Positions 1 to 6,325 of a stretch of 14,752 bases of DNA are shown here, one piece after another. This DNA comes from JADJWR01 sp964610575 (lineage in GTDB: Bacteria; Pseudomonadota; Gammaproteobacteria; Burkholderiales; Burkholderiaceae_F). The position numbers and the translations under genes are program-made. Under the pieces are notes generated by a model that was not told the DNA's origin, searched no databases, and saw nothing but the letters and a program-made list of their open reading frames with translations. Where the stretch lies: contig CAZSYX010000083.1 in the NCBI GenBank assembly GCA_964610575.1, positions 1 to 14,752 of the forward strand, read 5' to 3'. The first letter of the stretch is position 1. The number at the start of each line of letters is the position of its first letter.

Positions 1-86
1 GGCCGCCGCTGGCCATCGCCGTGCTGCCGAGCCTGGTCGTGCTGGCAGTGGCGCTGGGCGCGCTTTACTGGATTGAGAGACGGTAG
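1..86 (+). CDS. 3' end of an unidentified membrane protein (partial)
   Basis: Only the last 27 codons are inside the window, read in the frame that starts at base 3 and ends at the TAG at 84-86. They encode one hydrophobic segment rich in Leu, Val and Ala, followed by a short charged tail ending Tyr-Trp-Ile-Glu-Arg-Arg. This is what the last transmembrane helix and cytoplasmic tail of a polytopic inner-membrane protein look like, for example an ABC permease or MFS carrier. The family cannot be named from so little. It points toward the convergent TerC gene, with 167 bp between the two stop codons. Confidence 0.5.
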   Translation, partial: PPLAIAVLPSLVVLAVALGALYWIERR

Positions 87-253
87 CGGGCACGTCGCGC
101 CCCGGCCGGCCGCTCGACGTCGTGGCCTACGGCCGCCAGGCGCAGGCCTACCTCCAGCCGATCGAGGAAGCCTTCAACGACCCGCGCTCCAACCGCTTCC
201 TCTACCTCGATACGCTCACCGGAGCGCGCACGCTCGGGCGACCGGTGCCGAGC

Positions 254-1276
254 TCAGCGGCTATCGATCGGCGCCGGCTCCTTGCGCTTGGCGCCGAACG
301 GATAGGCGCCACCGCCCTTGCCACTGGGCGGGATGCGCAGCGACAGGATCATCGTCGCTGCCAGCACGATCACGGTGACGGCGAGCGAGATCGCCACCGG
401 GATCTTGTAGATGTCGACCAGCAGCATCTTGGCGCCGATGAACACCAGCACGATCGCCAGCCCGTAGGACAGCAGGTGGAAGCGCTCGTGCATGCCGGCG
501 AGCAGGAAGTACATCGCGCGCAGGCCGAGGATGGCGAACACGTTCGAGGTGAGCACGATGAACGGGTCGGTGGTGATGGCGAAGATGGCCGGGATCGAAT
601 CGACCGCGAAGATCACGTCGACGATGCCGATCAGCAGGATCACCACGAACAGCGGGGTCGCCATCCTGACCCCGTCGACCACGGTGAAGAACTTCTCGCC
701 GTCGTAGCCGGGCGCGATCTTCATGCGGCCGCGCACCCACTTCAGCGCCGGGTTGCCCTCCAGATCGGGCTCCTGGCCGGCCGCCCACCACATCTTGATG
801 CCGGTGAAGACGAGGAACGCGCCGAACAGATAGAGAATCCAGTGAAACTGGGCGATCAGCCACGCGCCGATGAGGATCATCACCGCGCGCAGCACCAGCG
901 CGCCGAGGATGCCGATCATCAGCACCCGCTTCTGGAACTCCGCCGGCACCGCAAAGTAGGTGAACACCATCAGGAAGACGAAGATGTTGTCCACCGCCAG
1001 CGCCTTCTCGACCAGGTAGCCGGTGATGAACTCGAGCGCCTTGGTGTTGGCCACGTCCCGGGTGGCCGCGTCGGCGCCGGTGCCGCCCAGGTACCACCAG
1101 AGCCAACCGACGAAGACGAAGGAAACCGCGACCCAGATCAGCGACCAGATCGTCGCCTCCTTCATCGAGACGCGGTGCGCGCCCTGTTTGTTCAGGGCGA
1201 AGAAATCGACCAGCAGGGCGACCAATACAAAGGCCGCGAAAAGCGACCACATCAGCGGCGTGCCGATGCCAACCAT
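254..1276 (-). CDS. terC: TerC/Alx-family integral membrane metal (Mn2+) exporter
   Basis: A 340-residue inner-membrane protein of the TerC/Alx family, with about eight or nine hydrophobic segments. Seen directly: the family's intramembrane acidic residues, Asp96 in an Ala-Val-Asp-Asn-Ile-Phe-Val-Phe motif, and Asp220 and Asp226 around Val-Asp-Val-Ile-Phe-Ala-Val-Asp-Ser-Ile-Pro. The C-terminal tail from about residue 315 is basic and soluble. Family knowledge: these proteins export Mn2+ (E. coli Alx, Bacillus YkoY/MeeF), sometimes helping to metallate secreted proteins; tellurite resistance is the historical name only. The ATG follows GGAG by about 6 bp. A yybP-ykoY riboswitch lies directly upstream, which strongly supports a manganese role over tellurite. 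No ter-cluster genes are nearby. Confidence 0.93.
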   Translation of the reverse strand: MVGIGTPLMWSLFAAFVLVALLVDFFALNKQGAHRVSMKEATIWSLIWVAVSFVFVGWLWWYLGGTGADAATRDVANTKALEFITGYLVEKALAVDNIFVFLMVFTYFAVPAEFQKRVLMIGILGALVLRAVMILIGAWLIAQFHWILYLFGAFLVFTGIKMWWAAGQEPDLEGNPALKWVRGRMKIAPGYDGEKFFTVVDGVRMATPLFVVILLIGIVDVIFAVDSIPAIFAITTDPFIVLTSNVFAILGLRAMYFLLAGMHERFHLLSYGLAIVLVFIGAKMLLVDIYKIPVAISLAVTVIVLAATMILSLRIPPSGKGGGAYPFGAKRKEPAPIDSR

Positions 1277-1295
1277 GGCGAACTCCGTCTTGTGC

Positions 1296-1311
1296 GGTCC
1301 CGGCGCGGACC
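1296..1311 (-). promoter_or_regulatory. Hairpin between Mn riboswitch and terC start (possible expression platform)
   Basis: On the minus strand GGTCC (1311-1307) and GGACC (1300-1296) form a 5-bp perfect stem with a GC-rich 6-nt loop, between the end of riboswitch P1 and the ribosome binding site (GGAG, about 1287-1284). There is no U-run after it, so a translational or mRNA-accessibility switch is more likely than intrinsic termination. The role is inferred from position only. Confidence 0.4.
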
Positions 1312-1327
1312 TTCGTGATTATGCGGT

Positions 1328-1481
1328 CGCCCGCTGGTCTTGCCGACCGATGCCCTTGCGGCATCGGCCCGCGGCGCCGGGCAGGAAAGGCTCGCGCCGA
1401 GCCGCTTCCCGTCCGTATTGACGGCGTCGCAGTGAGCCCGGCACATTGCGCCGGACGGCTACTCCCCATCGGAGGCGGGCG
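1328..1481 (-). promoter_or_regulatory. yybP-ykoY (manganese) riboswitch aptamer upstream of terC
   Basis: Read on the minus strand, the leader contains the diagnostic conserved blocks of this class in order: GGGGAGTAG (about 1467-1459), GCCGTCAATACGG in the middle, and GGCAAGACC near 1344-1336. The outer helix P1 is perfect: CGCCCGC (1481-1475) pairs with GCGGGCG (1334-1328). An internal hairpin has an 8-bp perfect stem, CCGATGCC (1367-1360) with GGCATCGG (1354-1347). Family knowledge: Mn2+ docks the two conserved internal loops (AGTAG and CAAGAC) and turns expression on. The start codon of terC is about 50 nt downstream. Confidence 0.92.
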
Positions 1482-1597
1482 GATTAGAGCAGCCGATCGC
1501 CGTCCTGGGCACCCGGGCTAACCCTTGTTCCGACGCGGGCGATACGATCCGCGTTCCGGCTGGACGTCGGCCGGCTTCCGACTACGAGCCCGAGAAG

Positions 1598-3328
1598 ATG
1601 AACAAGCCCCGCAAGAAGCCCGAGGAACTGCGCAGCCACCGCTGGTACGGCGTCAACGACCTGCGTTCGTTCGGCCACCGTTCGCGCACGGCGCAGATGG
1701 GCTATCACCGGTCGGACTACGCGGGCAAGCCGGTGATCGCGATCATCAATACCTGGAGCGAGATCAATCCCTGCCACACGCATTTCCGCCAGCGGGCCGA
1801 GGAGGTCAAGCGCGGCGTCTGGCAGGCCGGCGGCTTCCCGGTCGAGATGCCGGCGATCTCGCTGTCCGAGCCGTTCCAGAAGCCGACCACGATGCTCTAT
1901 CGCAACCTGCTGGCGATGGAGACGGAGGAACTGCTGCGCAGCTATCCGGCCGACGGCTGCGTGCTGATGGGCGGCTGCGACAAGACGACGCCGGCGCTGA
2001 TCATGGGCGCGCTGTCGATGAACCTGCCGGCCATCTTCATGCCGGCCGGGCCGATGCTGCGCGGCAACTGGCGCGGCGAGACGCTCGGCAGCGGCTCGGA
2101 CGTCTGGAAGTACTGGGCCGAGCTGCGCGCCGGCAACATCGGCGAGGCCGAGTGGGGCGAGATCGAGGACGGCATCGCGCGCTCGCCCGGCCACTGCATG
2201 ACGATGGGCACCGCCTCGACGATGACCAGCGCCGCCGAGGCGATGGGGCTCACCCTGCCGGGCGCCGCGTCGATCCCCGCTGCCGATTCGCGCCACGCGC
2301 AGATGGCCACCCTGACCGGCAAACGCATCGTCGACATGGTGTGGGAGGACATCAAGCCGCGCGCCATCGTCGATGCGCACGCCATCGACAACGCCGTGAC
2401 CACCGTGCTCGCGCTGGGCGGCTCGACCAACGCCATCGTGCACCTGATCGCGATCGCCCGCCGCGCTGCCGTAGCCCTCGATCTGGATCGCTTCGATGCC
2501 CTGGCGCGGCGCACGCCGGTGCTCGCCAACCTGCGGCCTGCCGGCAGGTACCTGATGGAAGACTTCTACTACGCGGGCGGCCTGCGCGCGCTGCTGGCGC
2601 AGCTCACGGACCTGCTCGACACCGGCGCGCCGACGGTCAACGGCTGCACGCTCGGCGAGAACATCGCCGGTGCGGCGGTGTTCAACGACGAGGTGATCCG
2701 CCGCCGCGACAAGCCGCTGGTCGAGCGCGACGGCCTGGCGGTGCTGCGCGGCAACCTGGCGCCGGACGGCGCCGTGATCAAGCCGGCGGCGATGGAGCCG
2801 CGGCTGCTAAAGCACACCGGTCGCGCCGTCGTGTTCCGCAACTACGACGACATGGCCTCGCGCATCGATGATCCTTCGCTCCCTGTCGACGCCGACAGCG
2901 TCATCGTGCTGCAGAGTGCCGGCCCGCAGGGGGCGCCCGGCATGCCCGAGTGGGGCCAGCTGCCGATCCCGAAGAAGCTGCTCGCCGCCGGCGTGCGCGA
3001 CATGGTGCGCATCTCGGACGCGCGCATGAGCGGCACCAGCTACGGCGCCTGCGTGCTGCACGTGGCGCCGGAGTCGCACGTCGGCGGGCCGCTGGCGCTG
3101 GTGCGCGACGGCGACCCGATCGAACTGGACGTGCCCGGCCGCAGGATCGAACTGAAGGTCGACACCGCCGAACTGGGACGCCGCCGCGCCGCCTGGACAC
3201 CGCCTGCCGAGCACTATTCGCGCGGCTTCGGCGCCCTTTATCTCAAGCATGTGAAGCAGGCGAACGACGGCTGCGACTTCGACTTCCTCGAAGCCGGCGC
3301 GCCGACGGCCGATCCGGAGATCCACTGA
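1598..3328 (+). CDS. IlvD/Edd-family sugar-acid dehydratase (L-arabinonate dehydratase-like, [2Fe-2S])
   Basis: A 576-residue dehydratase that removes water from an aldonic acid to give a 2-keto-3-deoxy acid. It follows the pentonate/hexonate dehydratase branch (L-arabinonate and D-xylonate dehydratases) more closely than branched-chain IlvD, judged from remembered family sequences. Iron-sulfur ligands are visible: Cys59 in Asn-Pro-Cys-His, Cys127 in Gly-Gly-Cys-Asp-Lys-Thr-Thr-Pro, Cys200 in Gly-His-Cys-Met-Thr-Met-Gly-Thr. The catalytic Ser478 lies in Ser-Asp-Ala-Arg-Met-Ser-Gly-Thr. Length is typical and no key residue is missing. The ATG has only a weak GAGAAG-like ribosome site. It is the first gene of a three-gene operon whose other members are 2-hydroxyacid dehydrogenases. 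The exact substrate (arabinonate, xylonate, fuconate, galactonate or other) is not decidable here. Confidence 0.9.
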   Translation: MNKPRKKPEELRSHRWYGVNDLRSFGHRSRTAQMGYHRSDYAGKPVIAIINTWSEINPCHTHFRQRAEEVKRGVWQAGGFPVEMPAISLSEPFQKPTTMLYRNLLAMETEELLRSYPADGCVLMGGCDKTTPALIMGALSMNLPAIFMPAGPMLRGNWRGETLGSGSDVWKYWAELRAGNIGEAEWGEIEDGIARSPGHCMTMGTASTMTSAAEAMGLTLPGAASIPAADSRHAQMATLTGKRIVDMVWEDIKPRAIVDAHAIDNAVTTVLALGGSTNAIVHLIAIARRAAVALDLDRFDALARRTPVLANLRPAGRYLMEDFYYAGGLRALLAQLTDLLDTGAPTVNGCTLGENIAGAAVFNDEVIRRRDKPLVERDGLAVLRGNLAPDGAVIKPAAMEPRLLKHTGRAVVFRNYDDMASRIDDPSLPVDADSVIVLQSAGPQGAPGMPEWGQLPIPKKLLAAGVRDMVRISDARMSGTSYGACVLHVAPESHVGGPLALVRDGDPIELDVPGRRIELKVDTAELGRRRAAWTPPAEHYSRGFGALYLKHVKQANDGCDFDFLEAGAPTADPEIH

Positions 3329-4267
3329 ATGAAGGCGCGTGTGCTGCAGCACGGCCGGCTGATGGCCAGCCTGGAGAGCGAGCTTGCCGAGCGTTTCGAC
3401 CTGCATCCTCTGTGGAAAGAGGCGGACCGGAAGGCGTTTCTCGCCGCGCATGGGCACGAGTTCGTCGGCCTGGCGACGTCGGCCCGCTTCGGCGCCGATC
3501 GGACGCTGATCGAGGCGCTGCCGCGGCTCGCGGTGATCGCCAATTTTGGCGTCGGTGTCGACACCATCGACCTGCAGGCCGCGCGCGAGCGTGGTGTCGC
3601 GGTGTCGAACACGCCGGATGTGCTGACCGGGTGCGTCGCTGACCTGGCCTTCGGGCTGCTGATCGACGTCGCGCGCCGGCTGTCGGCAGCCGATCGCTTC
3701 GTCCGTCGCGGCGACTGGCCGGAAGGGCAGTTCCCGCTGGCCACGCGCGTGTGGGGCAAGAAGCTCGGCATCGTCGGCCTCGGCCGCATCGGCAACGCCA
3801 TCGCCAGGCGGGCCGGCGGCTTCGACATGACGGTGCGCTATCACAACCGGCGGCTAGTCGAAGATTCGCCGTACGACTACGAGGCGTCGCTGCCGGCGCT
3901 GGCGGCGTGGGCGGACTTCCTGGTCGTCGCCTGCGCCGGTGGAGCAGCCACGCGGCACCTGGTCTCGCGCGACGTGATCGATGCACTCGGCCCGGCCGGC
4001 TTCCTGGTCAATATCTCGCGCGGCAGCGTGGTCGACGAGGCCGTGCTCGTCGAGGCACTGCAGGCAGGCCGCATCGCCGGCGCCGCGCTCGACGTCTTCG
4101 AGGACGAGCCGAACGTGCCGCCGGCGTTGTTCGTGCTCGACAACGTGGTCCTGCTGCCGCACATCGCCAGCGCGACGAACGAAACGCGGCAGGCGATGGC
4201 CGACTGCGTGCTGGCCAACCTGCGCAGCTGGTTCGACAGCGGCCGGCTGCTGACGCCGGTGCTTTGA
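3329..4267 (+). CDS. D-isomer-specific 2-hydroxyacid dehydrogenase (glyoxylate/hydroxypyruvate reductase type)
   Basis: A 312-residue NAD(P)H-dependent reductase of 2-keto acids such as glyoxylate, hydroxypyruvate or a longer 2-keto acid. Seen: the Rossmann motif Gly-Leu-Gly-Arg-Ile-Gly at 150-155, and the catalytic set Arg231 (Asn-Ile-Ser-Arg-Gly), Glu260 (Phe-Glu-Asp-Glu-Pro) and His278 (Leu-Pro-His-Ile-Ala). The substrate-loop motif Asn-Phe-Gly-Val-Gly-Val-Asp is at 72-78. Asn-Arg-Arg at 173-175, after the second Rossmann strand, suggests NADPH preference (inference). The ATG directly abuts the dehydratase TGA; GGAGA at 3316-3320 lies within that upstream gene, so the two are translationally close. 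It probably handles a 2-keto acid or two-carbon product of the same pathway. Confidence 0.9.
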   Translation: MKARVLQHGRLMASLESELAERFDLHPLWKEADRKAFLAAHGHEFVGLATSARFGADRTLIEALPRLAVIANFGVGVDTIDLQAARERGVAVSNTPDVLTGCVADLAFGLLIDVARRLSAADRFVRRGDWPEGQFPLATRVWGKKLGIVGLGRIGNAIARRAGGFDMTVRYHNRRLVEDSPYDYEASLPALAAWADFLVVACAGGAATRHLVSRDVIDALGPAGFLVNISRGSVVDEAVLVEALQAGRIAGAALDVFEDEPNVPPALFVLDNVVLLPHIASATNETRQAMADCVLANLRSWFDSGRLLTPVL

Positions 4268-4289
4268 ACGGAGCCGCGAGGAGGATGCG

Positions 4290-5384
4290 GTGAACGAGAC
4301 GACGATCTCTGGCGTCAGCGTTGCTCCCGAACGGCTTCGCGCCACCGTGCGCGCGATCGTCGAGCGAGGCGGCTCGAGCGAGCGCGAGGCGACGCTTGTG
4401 GCCGAGCAACTGGTCGAGGCCAACCTGACCGGGCACGACTCGCACGGCGTCGGCATGCTGCCGCGCTACGTCGAGGCGCTTGCCGAGAGCGGCCTGCGCG
4501 TCAACCAGCAGTTGCGCGTCGTGACGGATGCGGCAGCGCTGCTGATGCTCGACGGCAACGCCGGCTACGGGCAGGTGATGGCCTTCGATGCGATGCGGCT
4601 CGGCATAGAGCGCGCCGCCGAGCACGGCGTGGCGGTCATCGGGCTGGCGAACAGCCATCACATCGGCCGCATCGGCCATTGGGCCGAGCAGTGCGTGGCG
4701 GCCGGCTACGTTTCCATCCACTTCGTCAACGTCATCGCCAAGCCGGTGGTCGCGCCCTTTGGCGGCCGCGACGCGCGCTTCGTCACCAACCCGTTCTGCG
4801 TCGGCATCCCGATGCCGAGCGGTGAGCCGATCCTGCTCGACTTCGCCACCAGCCGCATCGCGATGGGCAAGGTGCGGGTGGCATTCAACAAGGGCGAGCA
4901 GGTCAAGCCCGACACGCTGCTCGACGCGCACGGCGAACCGACCAACGACCCGGGCGCGCTGTTTGCCGATCCGAGCGGGGCGATCCTGCCGTTCGGCGAA
5001 CACAAGGGCTACGGCATGGCGGTGGTGTGCGAGATCCTCGGCGGCGCGCTCGCCGGCGGGGTGACGCTGCACGACCGGCTGGCGCGTCGTTCGATCATCA
5101 ACAACATGCTGACCTTCATCGTCGACCCGCAGCGGCTCGGCACAGCCGAGCGGCTGGCGCAGGAGGCGATGGCCTTCGCCGAATGGGTGCGCGCCTCGCC
5201 GCCGATGGCCGGCGTCGATCGTGTGCGGCTGGCTGGCGATCCCGAGCGCGAATGGCGCGCCGCGCGCGCCGAGGCGATTCCAATCGACACGACGACCTGG
5301 CAGCAGATCGTGGATGCGGGCGAGCGGCTCGGTTTGCCGGCGGCCGAACTGGCGCGGATCGCTTCGCCGCAGCGGCTAGCGTGA
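4290..5384 (+). CDS. Ldh2-family (malate/L-lactate/sulfolactate dehydrogenase type) NAD(P)-dependent oxidoreductase
   Basis: A 364-residue member of the malate/L-lactate dehydrogenase family, which has its own fold unrelated to classical LDH/MDH. Characterised relatives act on malate, L-lactate, 2,3-diketogulonate, ureidoglycolate or (R)-sulfolactate. Seen: the N-terminal motif Gly-His-Asp-Ser-His-Gly-Val (His49, His52), Asn-Ser-His-His-Ile-Gly (His123/124), the Asn-Pro-Phe-Cys-Val-Gly-Ile-Pro segment, and a late Glu-His-Lys-Gly-Tyr-Gly motif. The GTG start is preferred: a strong GAGGAG ribosome site lies just upstream, and the ATG at 4285 runs into a stop after one codon. It is 22 bp after the preceding gene, so in the same operon. 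Its last 9 bp overlap the end of the convergent aldolase gene. Confidence 0.88.
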   Translation: MNETTISGVSVAPERLRATVRAIVERGGSSEREATLVAEQLVEANLTGHDSHGVGMLPRYVEALAESGLRVNQQLRVVTDAAALLMLDGNAGYGQVMAFDAMRLGIERAAEHGVAVIGLANSHHIGRIGHWAEQCVAAGYVSIHFVNVIAKPVVAPFGGRDARFVTNPFCVGIPMPSGEPILLDFATSRIAMGKVRVAFNKGEQVKPDTLLDAHGEPTNDPGALFADPSGAILPFGEHKGYGMAVVCEILGGALAGGVTLHDRLARRSIINNMLTFIVDPQRLGTAERLAQEAMAFAEWVRASPPMAGVDRVRLAGDPEREWRAARAEAIPIDTTTWQQIVDAGERLGLPAAELARIASPQRLA

Positions 5385-6301
5385 GGCTTTGAAGCGCGCG
5401 GCCAAAGCATCGGCGCCGCGCGCCAGCAGCGCCAGGTCGGAGCCCACGGCGACGAACAGGCCGCCGAGTTCGAGGTAGCGGCGGGCGANNNNNNNNNNNN
5501 NNNNNNNNNNNNNNNNNNNNNNNNNNNNNNNNNNNNNNNNNNNNNNNNNNNNNNNNNNNNNNNNNNNNNNNNNNNNNNNNNNNNNNNNAGGTCGGAGCCC
5601 ACGGCGACGAACAGGCCGCCGAGTTCGAGGTAGCGGCGGGCGAGCGCCTCGTCGCCGGTGAGTATCCCGGGCGGCTTGCCGACCGCGACCAGTCGCCGGA
5701 TGGCGTCTTCGATCGCGGCCTGCACTTCCGGGTGCTTCAGTTCGCCGGCGTGGCCGAGCGCTGCGGCGAGGTCGGCCGGGCCGATGAACACCCCGTCCAC
5801 GCCCTCGACGCCGGCGATGGCCTCGAGGTTATCCAGTCCCTGGCGCGTCTCGACCTGCACCAGCAAGCACAGCTCATCGGCGTAGGTCTGCACGTAGTCG
5901 GTGATGCGGCCGTAGTTGTTGGCGCGCGGACCGGTGGCGAAACCGCGCACGCCGTGCGGCGGATAGCGGGTGAACGCGACCGCGTTGCGCGCCTCTTCCT
6001 CGGTCTGCACGTAGGGAATGAGCAGCGACTGCACGCCGATGTCGAGCAGCCGCTTGATCACCACCATGTCGTTCCACGGCGGGCGCACGATCGGGTGCGC
6101 CGTGCCCCCATTTAAGGCCTGCAGCTGCGAATGGACCATCGGCAGTTCGTTCGGCGCGTGCTCCATGTCGATCAGCAGCCAGTCGAAGCCGGCGCCGGCG
6201 ACGACCTCCACCGAGAGGTGGCTGGCCAGACTCGACCACAGGCCGATCTGCGGGCGTTTGGCGCGCAGCGCGCGCTTGAAGGGATTGACGGGAACGGGCA
6301 T
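5376..6301 (-). CDS. HpcH/HpaI-family class II aldolase, interrupted by a false assembly gap
   Basis: A metal-dependent aldolase that splits a 2-keto-3-deoxy or 4-hydroxy-2-oxo acid into pyruvate and an aldehyde (HpaI, GarL and RhmA/YfaU are relatives). Seen: Asp45 and the His48 base in Asp-Met-Glu-His, Arg73 in Val-Arg-Pro-Pro-Trp-Asn, Glu151 (Val-Glu-Thr-Arg) and Asp177 (Gly-Pro-Ala-Asp-Leu), the last two being metal ligands in the family. GGAG precedes the ATG, 24 bp after the permease stop. As written, the 100 N plus a 55-bp duplication throw the frame. Removing 155 bp gives 771 nt, exactly 257 codons, ending Arg-Phe-Lys-Ala-Ser-Arg then TAG at 5378-5376. That 256-residue length is normal for the family, so the gene is most likely intact in the organism. 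Confidence 0.9.
5434..5488 (+). repeat. 55-bp direct duplicate, left copy, flanking the N gap
   Basis: These 55 bases, beginning AGGTCGGAGCCC and ending GGCGGGCGA, recur without a mismatch at 5589-5643, directly on the other side of the 100-N run. They encode the same piece of the aldolase C-terminus. This is best read as an unmerged contig overlap (55 is a common assembler k-mer), not a biological repeat. Confidence 0.9.
5489..5588. other. 100-N scaffold gap (probably spurious)
   Basis: Exactly 100 undetermined bases between two identical 55-bp ends. Collapsing the duplicate and deleting the Ns restores an open aldolase frame, so probably no sequence is missing here. Confidence 0.9.
5589..5643 (+). 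repeat. 55-bp direct duplicate, right copy, flanking the N gap
   Basis: Identical to 5434-5488. On the minus strand it encodes the aldolase segment around Ala-Arg-Arg-Tyr-Leu-Glu-Leu-Gly-Gly-Leu. Only one copy should exist if the gap is an artefact. Confidence 0.9.
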
Positions 6302-6325
6302 CGGTGTCTCCAGCGGCGCTCGGCG

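Noticed and set aside
122..1318. 398-codon plus-strand open frame across terC
   Set aside because: Most of it is the antisense of the clear TerC gene, and the product is a His/Asp/Arg-rich low-complexity string. High GC keeps such shadow frames open. Only the part before 254 was kept as an open question.
1501..1597. Promoter for the dehydratase operon (TTGTTC and TACGAT near 1525-1548)
   Set aside because: The spacing between the two hexamers is only 12 bp and neither matches well, so no promoter is claimed.
1484..2871. Long open frames on both strands over the dehydratase gene (1484-2443 minus, 1525-2871 plus)
   Set aside because: They overlap a full-length IlvD/Edd protein with all cluster cysteines; their own products are Arg/Ala/His-rich with no domain.
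5009..5488. Continuation of the aldolase frame beyond the N gap to 5009, giving a 430-residue protein
   Set aside because: The frame beyond the Ns is shifted by the duplicated 55 bp plus 100 Ns. It reads the antisense of the Ldh2-family gene, and the corrected frame stops at 5376.
5434..5643. 55-bp direct repeat as a target-site duplication or recombination site
   Set aside because: It lies in coding sequence, flanks exactly 100 Ns, and collapsing it restores the gene; an assembly overlap explains it fully.
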